Source of the DNA: an uncultured Clostridia bacterium
Lineage (GTDB): Bacteria; Bacillota; Clostridia; Christensenellales; Aristaeellaceae
Direction of reading: 5' to 3'
DNA: 15,840 nucleotides
Assembly (NCBI GenBank): GCA_946615785.1
Contig: CAMOIA010000004.1
Coordinates: 1-15,840, forward strand
Part shown: piece by piece, positions 1 through 7,789 of the stretch
Layout: every line of letters starts with the position of its first letter
Numbering within the stretch: position 1 is the first letter of the stretch
Translations under genes and position numbers: made by a program
Notes under the pieces: model-generated
What the model was told of the DNA's origin: nothing
What the model saw: only the letters and a program-made list of their open reading frames with translations
The model's database searches: none

Positions 1-1
1 G

Positions 2-847
2 CTTCGGCAGGGCTCGCGCGGCGAGCGTGTGAAACAGCTGCAAAGCCGCCTCAAGGAGCTCGGCTATTACAGTGGCGAAGTGGACGGCGATTTCGGCTCC
101 GCCACCATGCGGGCGGTCAAAAGCTTTCAGAAGCAGCACGCGCTGGACGCGGACGGCATCGTGGGAGAAAAAACCTGGTCCATCCTCAATTCCGACACGG
201 CACAGCCCTTTGAACCGCCGGCCACGGCGGCAGCGCAGTACCTGCTGGAGGGAGACCTTCCCTTTCTTGTGAACAAGAGCCATCCGGTCGAATCGGATTT
301 TGTGCCGGCGGACCTTGTGAAGATCAGCGAAATCATCCCTTCTGACCTGGCTACGCTTCAGACAAGTGACGCGCAGGGCGTCAGGGAGGCTGTGGAAGCG
401 CTCAAAATCATGCTGCTCGCGGCAAAAGAGGACGGCATCACCCATTTCAAGGTGCGCGAGGCATACCGTACCTATGCCGATCAGCAGCGCATCTTCAACA
501 GCTATGTCGAAAAATATGTCAAGGAAGGCTCCAGCCGTTCCAGCGCCATTTCCAGGACGCGCCTCACGGTCGCGGACCCGGGCACCAGCGAGCACCACAC
601 GGGCCTTGCGTTTGATCTGAACGCGACGGACAGCAAGGAATCCTTTGCCTATACGGCGCAGTACGCCTGGCTGTACAACCATTGCTGGGAATACGGCTTT
701 GTCATCCGCTATACGGACGAAAAAGAGGACATCACGGGCTTCCTCGGCGAGGAATGGCATTACCGTTACGTGGGCGTGGAGCACGCCATGCGCATGCGGG
801 ATCTGGACATGTGTCTTGAGGAATACCTCGCCTATCTTGGCAAGTGA
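2..847 (+). CDS. Peptidoglycan-binding D-alanyl-D-alanine carboxypeptidase (VanY/M15B), 5' partial
   Basis: This is the 3' part of a secreted or wall-associated zinc peptidase that trims D-Ala from peptidoglycan stems. The frame is open from base 2. The first residues read LRQGSRGERVKQLQSRLKEL, a typical start of a PG_binding_1 repeat, so the gene begins outside the window; the GTG at 29 lies inside that repeat and is not a credible start. About 60 residues of wall-binding repeat lead through a linker to the VanY domain. That domain shows the SxHxxGxAxD zinc motif (SEHHTGLAFD, from 587, ligands at 593-595 and 614-616) and the ExH motif (EWHYRY, Glu at 752-754, His at 758-760). All expected active-site residues are present. 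A signal peptide, if any, lies upstream and cannot be seen. The stop codon abuts the stop of the convergent phosphoesterase gene. Confidence 0.9.
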   Translation, partial: LRQGSRGERVKQLQSRLKELGYYSGEVDGDFGSATMRAVKSFQKQHALDADGIVGEKTWSILNSDTAQPFEPPATAAAQYLLEGDLPFLVNKSHPVESDFVPADLVKISEIIPSDLATLQTSDAQGVREAVEALKIMLLAAKEDGITHFKVREAYRTYADQQRIFNSYVEKYVKEGSSRSSAISRTRLTVADPGTSEHHTGLAFDLNATDSKESFAYTAQYAWLYNHCWEYGFVIRYTDEKEDITGFLGEEWHYRYVGVEHAMRMRDLDMCLEEYLAYLGK

Positions 848-1510
848 TCAGCGCGTGATTACGGCGTTTTTCCGCCTGCGGTACGTCAGAAACCCCTCGC
901 GAAGGGGCTTTTGCCCGTCCGGCAGCTCCAGGATATACCGCTCGTAGGCGTTCACGACCTGCGTGTTTCCGTAGTTCATCAGGCGGGGAATGTTTCCGTA
1001 GTTCATATGCACATGCCCGTGTACGAAATACAGGGGTTTGTATTCTTCCATCAGTTTTTTGAAGCAGTCGAATCCGCGGTGTGCCAGGTCCTCCTGGTCG
1101 CCAAGGCCGGCGGGCGCGGCGTGGGTCACCACCACGTCGATGCCCCCGACCTTTTTGATTTGTCTTCGCAGGCGCTGAATGCGGGAAAGCATTTCCGCCT
1201 CTGTGTATTGGTAGGGGCTTTCGGTGTTGTAGCGCCGGCTGCCGCCAAGGCCCAGAAACCGCACGCCGCGGAACACGTACACCGCGTCGTCAATGTTTTC
1301 GCAGCCCTCCGGCGGCTGGGTCTGATAGCGCCCGTCGTGGTTTCCGGGCACATACAGGAGCGGACGGCTTCCCATGGTGACGAGAAATTCAAGATAATGG
1401 CGCTTGAGGTCGCCGCAGGCGATGATCACATCCACGCCTTCCAGGCGCTCCGGGGTATAGTAATCCCAGAGCGCCTTGCATTCCACGTCCGCGATGAGGA
1501 GCGCTTTCAT
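848..1510 (-). CDS. Metallophosphoesterase (calcineurin-like fold)
   Basis: A 220-residue predicted two-metal phosphoesterase, cytoplasmic with no signal peptide; the substrate is unknown. The family motifs appear in order: ADVE (D8), CGDL (G33-D34), GNHD (56-59), VVTHAAP (H130) and HGHVH (G165-H166-x-H168). The first motif is D-x-E rather than the usual D-x-H, so one metal-site histidine is replaced by E10 and followed by C11. A well-formed ribosome binding site (AAGGGAG) lies 8 nt before the ATG at 1510. The gene is downstream of the ParB-BMP fusion gene on the same strand, 162 nt away. A possible terminator lies between them, so it may have its own promoter, although none is convincing. 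Family assignment is secure; the reaction is not. Confidence 0.88.
   Translation of the reverse strand: MKALLIADVECKALWDYYTPERLEGVDVIIACGDLKRHYLEFLVTMGSRPLLYVPGNHDGRYQTQPPEGCENIDDAVYVFRGVRFLGLGGSRRYNTESPYQYTEAEMLSRIQRLRRQIKKVGGIDVVVTHAAPAGLGDQEDLAHRGFDCFKKLMEEYKPLYFVHGHVHMNYGNIPRLMNYGNTQVVNAYERYILELPDGQKPLREGFLTYRRRKNAVITR
893..912 (+). terminator. Possible weak terminator after the carboxypeptidase gene
   Basis: CCCCT (893-897) can pair with AGGGG (903-907) around a 5-nt loop, followed by CTTTTG. It lies 45 nt past the carboxypeptidase stop, inside the 3' end of the convergent phosphoesterase gene. The stem is short and the T tract is only four bases, so this is tentative. Confidence 0.3.
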
Positions 1511-1585
1511 ACCGCCAACTCCCTTGTTGATATTTGCTGTTTACCGTGTGGCTGTGCCAGACTGAACGAACCGTGAAAAGACGTG

Positions 1586-1620
1586 AAAATCCGGACAAAG
1601 ACTGTTTTACGCTTTCCGGA
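1586..1620 (-). terminator. Possible rho-independent terminator of the ParB-BMP gene
   Basis: Read on the minus strand, TCCGGAAAG (1620-1612) can pair with CTTTGTCCGGA (1600-1590) with a two-base bulge, followed by TTTT (1589-1586). It lies about 50 nt past the stop of the minus-strand fusion gene. The stem is moderate and the T tract short, so it may only attenuate transcription into the phosphoesterase gene. Confidence 0.4.
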
Positions 1621-1672
1621 CGCTGTTTTTGCTGAAGTTTACAAAATCGTCCGCTTCAAAGGATCCGCAGGA

Positions 1673-3694
1673 TCACCCGTTCGGATCCGTGTCGCTTTTC
1701 TTTGTTTCCGTTTGGGGTTTGCTTTCGGCGTCCTCCTGCGCTTCGGCATTGGGCTCCGCCGTCTTTTTCGCTTCCGCTTCTTCTTTGGTTTCGCCCATCT
1801 GCACCCGCAGAAGCCCCGCCGTTTCGCGGCTGAAGGGCATCAGCTCGTCCAGCGCGGGGATGCTTCCGTCCACGCTGTCGATCAGCCAGTTCATTTCCAT
1901 GATTTCAAGCGGCGTAAACCAGCGGTCGCCGGGGGAGCGCTCCGTTCCGTTCTGATCGCGGATGGACGTGAGGAAGGGGTGAATGGTGCCGGAGATGAGG
2001 CCGTTGCGCAGGATGTTCGCAAGGTGGATCACGCCTTCGGGCAGGGTATCGGAGAGCTTTACGTCCATGACGCCGCTGTTCATGCCCCACCAGTAATTGA
2101 CCGCCGGGAAAACGTCGTCCTTCTCCCAGCCGCCGTCCAGGATGCTGCGCACGATCTTCTGGTACATCTTGCCCCAGTTCCATACGTCGCTGGCGGCGGG
2201 TTTCCATTCGCCGTCTTCAAGCACGCAGGTGTTCCAGGCGACGGGATCGGCGGCTGCGGCGCTGTAGCCGGTGATCACGCGAACCCCCTGTGCCCGAAGC
2301 TCCTCCACGGGATCGCCGCGCAGGCAGGACCAGCGCAGAAGCACCCTGGCTTCCGGTGCGGTCATGCGCACGCCCAGGGCAAAGGCGTTGATCGCCGCGG
2401 GCGCGCCGAGGATGGGATACCTTGCCACGTACCCGACGTCTTTTCCGCGGGACAGGACGCCTGCGATGGCGCCGCTTACGAATTCCGCCTCATACAGGCG
2501 GCAGTAATAGGTGCGGATGCCGGTATAGGGCACGCTCAGCGCGCACACCAGCACCTTTAAGCCCGGATGCAGGGCCGAAATGCGGCGCGCGCTGGCAAGC
2601 AGCGTGGGCGCGGTCGCGAAAATCACCTGCGCCTGCTCCTTGACGGCGTTTTCCATCACCTCGTCCGCGGTTTCCTTGGTGGCCACATAGCTCTTTACGC
2701 GGATCTGGCTGCCGAACGCCTCCTCCAGGCGCTTGCTGCCTTCGTCGTGACCGTGGGACCATATGCTTTCTGCGGGGTCGGCGGCGTGTACGAAGGCGAT
2801 CTGGAGCACGGGCCTTGAAATGCCGGTGATGATTTTGCTCACCAGGCTCTTTTCCGATACCTCCGGCTCTGTGGAAACCTGGGCTTTTTCGTCCTTGGCC
2901 GCAAACCGCAGATCGGGCACGATGCCGCCGAGCTTTTTGCGGATAGCCTGCTCGTCATCCTTGAGCAGTTCCTCAAGGGGATATACTTCAAGGCAGCCCA
3001 GAATCGCGTCGCTTAAGGAAGCGCCCGGAACAGCCGGGTATTCCTGGTTGACGCATACGCTGCGGAACCGCCAGAAGAGCTGAAGGAAGGTTTTCCGTTC
3101 GTCGTCCGTCCACACGTGCTGCTTGTCAAACCCGAGCAGCTCCTGCAGCCTTTCGTACTGTCCTGGCTTATGGAACTGCATGAGGTAAAGGCCGCTCAGG
3201 CGGTAGAACCGCATGAATTCGTAATAGGCCTGCACCTCGGGGTCGCTGGACCAGACGGGAATCATGCGGGTCACGGTCGCGGTGATGGTGGGGGAGTCGA
3301 AGCTTTTCAGGACGGAAAGGCGTTTGTGCCCTTCCATCACGTAAAACCGGCCCATGTATTCCATGCAGGTGATGGGGTCGCGAATGCCGGTGTCGCCCAG
3401 GTGGGCGTCGCACAGGGCGATCCATTTCTGGGCGAACTCGCTGTTTTCGGGCAGAATGGGCATCATATTGCCCGCAAAGGCGGTCTTTCTGCCCGCAGCC
3501 AGGGTGCCCGTCACCTGGTCGATCGGGATTTCGATCGTGCCGATCCTGGCGTGGCCGGAAGTGTGCGTTTCGTTGATCAGATCCTCCAGCACGTCCGGGT
3601 AGGGGTTTTCGTTTTTGCTGACATGCGCGTTATAATACCGTATACCCGCTTTCTGTGCGATTCTGTATTGCTGTATCGCTTCGTTTCTTGGCAT
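1673..3694 (-). CDS. ParB-like domain fused to BMP/PnrA-type ligand-binding domain
   Basis: A 673-residue protein. Residues about 50-135 resemble the ParB N-terminal fold, with DPITCMEYMGRFYVMEGHKRL (106-126) in the place of the ParB GERR-x-A segment. Residues about 135-290 are a helical linker. From about 291 (QIAFVHAADPAES...) the sequence resembles the basic membrane protein/PnrA family of nucleoside-type solute-binding proteins, including the YEAEFVSGAIAG-type segment. The last 40 residues are a charged, low-complexity tail. There is no signal peptide or lipobox, so unlike classical BMP lipoproteins it is probably intracellular, perhaps a ligand sensor. I chose the ATG at 3694 because GGAGG (3703-3699) lies just before it. 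An ATG at 3715 would add seven residues but has no good ribosome binding site. Domain calls are by eye, and the BMP part is the firmer one. Confidence 0.8.
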   Translation of the reverse strand: MPRNEAIQQYRIAQKAGIRYYNAHVSKNENPYPDVLEDLINETHTSGHARIGTIEIPIDQVTGTLAAGRKTAFAGNMMPILPENSEFAQKWIALCDAHLGDTGIRDPITCMEYMGRFYVMEGHKRLSVLKSFDSPTITATVTRMIPVWSSDPEVQAYYEFMRFYRLSGLYLMQFHKPGQYERLQELLGFDKQHVWTDDERKTFLQLFWRFRSVCVNQEYPAVPGASLSDAILGCLEVYPLEELLKDDEQAIRKKLGGIVPDLRFAAKDEKAQVSTEPEVSEKSLVSKIITGISRPVLQIAFVHAADPAESIWSHGHDEGSKRLEEAFGSQIRVKSYVATKETADEVMENAVKEQAQVIFATAPTLLASARRISALHPGLKVLVCALSVPYTGIRTYYCRLYEAEFVSGAIAGVLSRGKDVGYVARYPILGAPAAINAFALGVRMTAPEARVLLRWSCLRGDPVEELRAQGVRVITGYSAAAADPVAWNTCVLEDGEWKPAASDVWNWGKMYQKIVRSILDGGWEKDDVFPAVNYWWGMNSGVMDVKLSDTLPEGVIHLANILRNGLISGTIHPFLTSIRDQNGTERSPGDRWFTPLEIMEMNWLIDSVDGSIPALDELMPFSRETAGLLRVQMGETKEEAEAKKTAEPNAEAQEDAESKPQTETKKSDTDPNG

Positions 3695-3739
3695 AATGCC
3701 TCCATGATATTTCATTCAGTGCGGCCAAGCCGCGCCCTT

Positions 3740-3767
3740 ATTATAACCATTTGTCAGAAAAATGCAA
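3740..3767 (-). promoter_or_regulatory. Probable sigma-A promoter of the ParB-BMP gene
   Basis: On the minus strand there is a perfect TATAAT (3745-3740), with TTGCAT (3767-3762) 16 nt upstream as a poor -35 box. It lies about 45 nt before the chosen ATG. A GCGGCcaaGCCGC hairpin (3721-3733) falls in the predicted early leader. The -10 box is strong and the -35 box weak. Confidence 0.5.
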
Positions 3768-3836
3768 TGCGGCGTCTGCTGGGCGGGTTTTGTCCTGATC
3801 GGGCAAATGCATTTCTTTGTGCGGCTTGACAGTTCG

Positions 3837-3866
3837 TTGAAAAAGCAGGGGGTTTTGTGGTATACT
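3837..3866 (+). promoter_or_regulatory. Promoter of the metF operon
   Basis: TTGAAA (3837-3842) and TATACT (3861-3866) are separated by 18 nt, with an extended -10 TG at 3858-3859. Transcription would start near 3873, about 23 nt before the metF ATG. That leader is too short for an S-box (SAM), T-box or cobalamin riboswitch. A TTGACA at 3826-3831 is spaced 29 nt from the -10 box, too far to be its partner. Confidence 0.65.
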
Positions 3867-3895
3867 GAATCCATGGAAGAAAGGGGGCGGCGCCA

Positions 3896-4771
3896 ATGAA
3901 GGAGACACTTGCGGGGAAGCGCTTTTCGGTTTCCTTCGAGGTGTTTCCGCCAAAGAACGGCGGCGACCATGACAGGGTGTTTGCCGCTGCGGAAGCGATC
4001 GCCGCGCTGCGGCCGTCCTTTGTCAGCGTCACCTTCGGCGCGGGCGGCGCGGGGTCCCGGTATACCGAAGCGCTTTCGCGGAACATTGTGCAGAAATACC
4101 ATGTGCAGGTGCTGCCGCACCTGACCTGCGTGGGGCTGAGCAGGGAAGAATGCCTTTCGTATCTGCGCTGGCTGTCCGCCGCCGGCATCCGGAGCGTGAT
4201 GGCCCTGCGCGGCGACCTGAAGACGGGCATGAAGCCCTCCGACATGGCGGAGGCGGATTTTCCGCACGCGTCGGATCTGGTAAAGGCCATCCGCGCGGAA
4301 GGAGGGTTTACCATCGGCGCGGCCTGCTATCCGGAGGTGCATCCCGAAAGCGCCAACCTGGAAGCGGATCTTGTGCACCTTAAGGAAAAGACGGACGCCG
4401 GGGCCGATTTTCTGACCACACAGATGTTTTTTGACAATGCCATTTTGTACCGCTTCCTCTGGAAAGCACGGGAAAAGGGCATAAGCGTGCCGATCTTTCC
4501 GGGCATCATGCCCATCACCTCCGCCTCGCAGGTGGAAAGGGCCATCCATCTTTCCGGCTGCAGCATGCCCGAGCGGTTTTTAAGCCTGGTGGACCGTTTC
4601 GGCCGTTCCCCGGAAGCGATGAAACAGGCGGGCATCGCCTATGCCACCGACCAGATCATCGACCTGTTCGCCAACGGCATCACGAACGTGCACGTGTACA
4701 CCATGAACAAGCCTGACGTGGCCGCCGCCATGATGCGGAACCTGCAGGGCATTTTAGGGACGGAAGCATGA
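3896..4771 (+). CDS. metF: 5,10-methylenetetrahydrofolate reductase
   Basis: A 291-residue TIM-barrel flavoenzyme, full length for bacterial MetF. It reduces methylene-THF to methyl-THF, the methyl donor for MetH. Visible family motifs are SFEVFPPK (E15, matching the catalytic Glu region), ALRGD (103-107) and TTQMFFDN (Q176). The C-terminal helix region GITNVHVYTMN is also typical. The ribosome binding site AAGGGGG (3881-3887) is 8 nt before the ATG. The stop overlaps the ATG of the next gene by 4 bp. The neighbours, a MetH activation protein and MetH, confirm a role in methionine synthesis. No RnfC-like or zinc-binding partner gene lies alongside, so the electron donor cannot be told from the window. 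Confidence 0.96.
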   Translation: MKETLAGKRFSVSFEVFPPKNGGDHDRVFAAAEAIAALRPSFVSVTFGAGGAGSRYTEALSRNIVQKYHVQVLPHLTCVGLSREECLSYLRWLSAAGIRSVMALRGDLKTGMKPSDMAEADFPHASDLVKAIRAEGGFTIGAACYPEVHPESANLEADLVHLKEKTDAGADFLTTQMFFDNAILYRFLWKAREKGISVPIFPGIMPITSASQVERAIHLSGCSMPERFLSLVDRFGRSPEAMKQAGIAYATDQIIDLFANGITNVHVYTMNKPDVAAAMMRNLQGILGTEA

Positions 4772-5373
4772 TCTGGCACATGGAAGCGGAGCCGCCCTTC
4801 AACCTTGATGAAATCAGGCGCTACATGCGCCTTGGACCGGGCGGCGGGAATATGCAGGGCGTCGAAACGCTTCTGCGGGAATGCCTCGCCGATGCCTGCG
4901 GGCTCATGAAGCGCGAGGTCTGTTACGCCGTGTATCCCGTACACGCTGAAGAAGGCGGGGTGGACCTTACCTTTGCCCGCGTGCGGTCGTATGATCTTGC
5001 GCGTGCCCTTTCCGGGTGCGGACAGGCGGTGCTTTTTGCCGCCACGGCGGGCTTTGCCTTCGATGCGGCCATCGCCCGCGCGCAGGCGCTGTCAGAGGCG
5101 CGGGGGCTTGTCATGCATGCCATTGGCGCGGAGCGGGTGGAGGCGCTGTGCGACGCGTTTTGCGGTTTTATACAGCAAACCGCTGCCTGCCGCGGGCTCA
5201 CTTTGCGCCCGCGCTTCAGTCCGGGTTACGGCGATTTGCCGCTTTCGTTCCAGACGGCGGTTGCAGGGGCACTTGAAATGGAAAAAATCGGCATCGTGCT
5301 TGGCGAGGGGCTGCTGATGCGCCCCTCCAAGTCCGTGACCGCGCTGATCGGCCTTGCCGGGAAGGATATGTAA
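4768..5373 (+). CDS. Stand-alone MetH reactivation (activation-domain) protein
   Basis: A 201-residue protein resembling the vitamin B12-dependent methionine synthase activation domain, here as a separate polypeptide. The family role is reductive methylation of inactive cob(II)alamin on MetH with S-adenosylmethionine. The RxxxGYxxxP motif of the domain is present (R149, G153-Y154, P158), followed by a C-terminal LLMRPSKSVTALIGL segment. The ATG at 4768 overlaps the metF stop (ATGA, 4768-4771), pointing to translational coupling; a second ATG at 4780 is possible. The MetH encoded next lacks this domain at its C-terminus, so the two proteins are complementary halves. Split MetH systems are known in other bacteria, including Thermotoga. 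Confidence 0.85.
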   Translation: MIWHMEAEPPFNLDEIRRYMRLGPGGGNMQGVETLLRECLADACGLMKREVCYAVYPVHAEEGGVDLTFARVRSYDLARALSGCGQAVLFAATAGFAFDAAIARAQALSEARGLVMHAIGAERVEALCDAFCGFIQQTAACRGLTLRPRFSPGYGDLPLSFQTAVAGALEMEKIGIVLGEGLLMRPSKSVTALIGLAGKDM

Positions 5374-5374
5374 C

Positions 5375-7789
5375 ATGGGCAGACCAGGTGTACTTTCGTG
5401 GATGCGGGACCGCCTTTTGTTCCTGGACGGCGGCATGGGCACCCTTTTGCAGGCAAACGGCCTGAAAAGCGGCGAGCGCCCGGAAACCTGGAACCTTCTG
5501 CACCCGGACGCGGTGCGAAAGGCGCACCGGGCGTATTTTGCCGCGGGGTCTGATGCTGTGTGCACGAACACCTTCGGGGCGAACCTTCTGCACCACGATT
5601 CCGCCGCGCTTACCGAAATCATCTCTGCCGGCGTGCGCCTTGCCCGCGAGGCCGCAGGCGACGCGGCGAACGGGGGCTTCGTGGCCCTGGACGTGGGGCC
5701 GCTTGGACGCATGACGGAGCCCTTCGGCGACCTTCCCTTCGAGGAGGCCGTACGGCTGTTTTACGAGACCGTCTGGCGCGGCGCCGACGCGGGCGCCGAC
5801 TTTGTGATGATCGAAACCATGAACGATCTTGCGGAGACGCGCGCCGCCCTGATCGCAGCGAAGGAAGCCTGTGACCTTCCGGTCTTTGTTTCGAACGCGT
5901 ACGGCGCGGACGGCAAGCTGCTCACCGGCGCCACGCCCGAGGTGATGTGCGCCGTGCTGGAGGGGCTCGGGGCGGACGTGATCGGCATGAACTGCTCCCT
6001 TGGCCCTTCTGCGCTTTCAGAAACCCTGCGGCGGTACCTTGAAACAGCGGCCGTGCCGGTGCTCTTCAAGCCCAACGCGGGGCTTCCGCACGTCGCGGAC
6101 GGGAAAACGGTCTATGACCTTGACGGGGAGCGCTTTGCGCTTGAGATGCTGCCGCTGGTTCTGGAAGGCGCGCGCGTGATCGGCGGCTGCTGCGGCACCA
6201 CGCCTGAGCACATCCGCGCGCTTCGGAAGGCTGCAGGGGAAATCAGACCGAAGGAGATCAGAAACCGCAGAGGCGCCGTGATTGCCGGCATGACCAAAGC
6301 GATGACCCTCGGGGACGAACCCATCGTGATCGGCGAGCGCATCAACCCCACCGGCAAAAAGCGCTTTCAGGAGGCGCTCAGGGCCATGGATATGGCCTAT
6401 ATCCTGCGCGAGGGCGTGCAGGAGGAGGACGCGGGAGCGCAGGCGCTGGACGTCAACGTGGGGATGCCCGGGATCGACGAAAAAACCGTGCTGCCAAGGG
6501 TGGTTCAGGAACTGGAGGCGGTTGTGTCCCTTCCGCTCTGCATCGACACCTCCGATCCAGACGCCATGGAAGCCGCGCTGCGCTGCTGTCACGGCGTGCC
6601 GATCCTCAATTCCGTGAACGGACGGGAGGAAAGCCTCAATTCGGTGCTGCCGCTCGCGGCGAAATACGGCGCCGTGCTGATTGCGCTTACCCTGGACGAA
6701 AACGGCATTCCCGAAACGCCGCAGGGGCGGCTTGCGATTGCAGAGCGCATCTGTGCGCGCGCCGAAGCGCTCGGCATTCCCAAAGAGCGCATCCTGTTCG
6801 ATCCGCTCACCCTGACCGTGAGCGCCGGCGCAGACGCGCCCGCGGTCACCCTGGAAGCGCTGCGGCTGATCCGGGACCGGATCGGATGCGGCACTGTGCT
6901 CGGCGTTTCGAATGTTTCCTTTGGCCTTCCCGGCCGCGAAATCATGAACAGCGCGTTTATGGTGATGGCGCTTGAAAACGGCCTGAAGGCCGCCATCCTG
7001 AACCCGAAGAGCGCGCAGATGATGGGGGCGTTTCACGCCTGGCGCGCGCTGCGGGGGCTGGACGCGAACTGCGGCGGTTACATCGGTTTTGCTTCCCGGG
7101 TTCAGTTCAGCGCCGCTTCAGCCGCGCAGGCTGCGGGCGTGGATTCCGGGACGGAGGGCCTTTCCGGCGCGATCGGGCGCGGCCTGAGGGCAGAAGCGGA
7201 GGCGCTTACGCGGGAAGCCATTGCGGGCGGGAGCGAGGCGCTTTCGCTGGTCGAAACGGAAATCATACCCGCCCTGAACCGCGTCGGCGAGGCCTACGAA
7301 CAAAAGCGCGCGTATCTGCCCCAGTTGCTCCTGGCCGCGGAAGCGGCGGAAAGCGCCTTCAGCGTGATCCGCTCTCACGCGCGCAGGGACAATTCGCATG
7401 GCGGCATGCGCGTGGTATTGGCCACCGTGAAGGGCGATGTGCACGATATCGGCAAAAACATCGTGAAACTCCTGCTTGAAAATTACGGCTATGACGTATA
7501 TGATCTTGGCCGGGACGTGCCGCCGGAGAGGATCGCGGAGGAAGCCGTGCGGCTTCGCGCGCCGCTTGTGGGGCTGAGCGCGCTGATGACGACCACGGTT
7601 CCCGCGATGGAAAAGACCATCCGGCTGCTTCGGCAGGAAGCGCCTTTCTGCCGCGTGATGGTGGGCGGCGCGGTGCTGACGGAGGCGTATGCGCAGGCGA
7701 TCGGCGCGGACGCCTATGGCCGGGACGCCATGGCGGCGGTCAGGATCGCGCAGACCGTCGAGCGGGAAATCGGGGAGGATACGCCGTGA
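5375..7789 (+). CDS. metH: Cobalamin-dependent methionine synthase, short form without activation domain
   Basis: An 804-residue protein transferring the methyl group of methyl-THF to homocysteine through cobalamin. Domains in order: homocysteine-binding barrel (about 10-290) with zinc ligands C207 (GMNCS) and C272/C273 (GGCCGT); pterin-binding barrel (about 310-560, starting VIGERINPTGKK); four-helix cap (about 590-670); and Rossmann cobalamin domain with D688-x-H690-x-x-G693 (DVHDIGKN), H690 being the lower cobalt ligand. The C-terminal activation domain of long MetH is absent and is supplied by the preceding gene. I chose the ATG at 5375 because GGAAGG (5360-5365) lies 9 nt upstream; a TTG at 5354 would overlap the upstream gene by 20 nt and lacks such a site. 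All key residues are intact. Confidence 0.95.
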   Translation: MGRPGVLSWMRDRLLFLDGGMGTLLQANGLKSGERPETWNLLHPDAVRKAHRAYFAAGSDAVCTNTFGANLLHHDSAALTEIISAGVRLAREAAGDAANGGFVALDVGPLGRMTEPFGDLPFEEAVRLFYETVWRGADAGADFVMIETMNDLAETRAALIAAKEACDLPVFVSNAYGADGKLLTGATPEVMCAVLEGLGADVIGMNCSLGPSALSETLRRYLETAAVPVLFKPNAGLPHVADGKTVYDLDGERFALEMLPLVLEGARVIGGCCGTTPEHIRALRKAAGEIRPKEIRNRRGAVIAGMTKAMTLGDEPIVIGERINPTGKKRFQEALRAMDMAYILREGVQEEDAGAQALDVNVGMPGIDEKTVLPRVVQELEAVVSLPLCIDTSDPDAMEAALRCCHGVPILNSVNGREESLNSVLPLAAKYGAVLIALTLDENGIPETPQGRLAIAERICARAEALGIPKERILFDPLTLTVSAGADAPAVTLEALRLIRDRIGCGTVLGVSNVSFGLPGREIMNSAFMVMALENGLKAAILNPKSAQMMGAFHAWRALRGLDANCGGYIGFASRVQFSAASAAQAAGVDSGTEGLSGAIGRGLRAEAEALTREAIAGGSEALSLVETEIIPALNRVGEAYEQKRAYLPQLLLAAEAAESAFSVIRSHARRDNSHGGMRVVLATVKGDVHDIGKNIVKLLLENYGYDVYDLGRDVPPERIAEEAVRLRAPLVGLSALMTTTVPAMEKTIRLLRQEAPFCRVMVGGAVLTEAYAQAIGADAYGRDAMAAVRIAQTVEREIGEDTP

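Noticed and set aside
1583..2560. Plus-strand open frame of 325 codons
   Set aside because: It is antisense to the BMP domain of the fusion gene, and its Phe/Arg/His-rich composition shows no domain.
3826..3866. TTGACA at 3826-3831 as the -35 box for the metF operon
   Set aside because: It is 29 nt from TATACT, far outside the usual 16-18 nt. TTGAAA at 3837-3842 fits with 18 nt.
3867..3895. SAM, T-box or cobalamin riboswitch before metF
   Set aside because: The predicted leader is only about 23 nt, too short for any of these.
3716..4549. Minus-strand open frame of 277 codons
   Set aside because: It is antisense to metF and covers the divergent promoter region.
6017..7036. Minus-strand open frame of 339 codons
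   Set aside because: It is antisense to the pterin-binding half of metH. The composition is Arg/His-rich with no motif.
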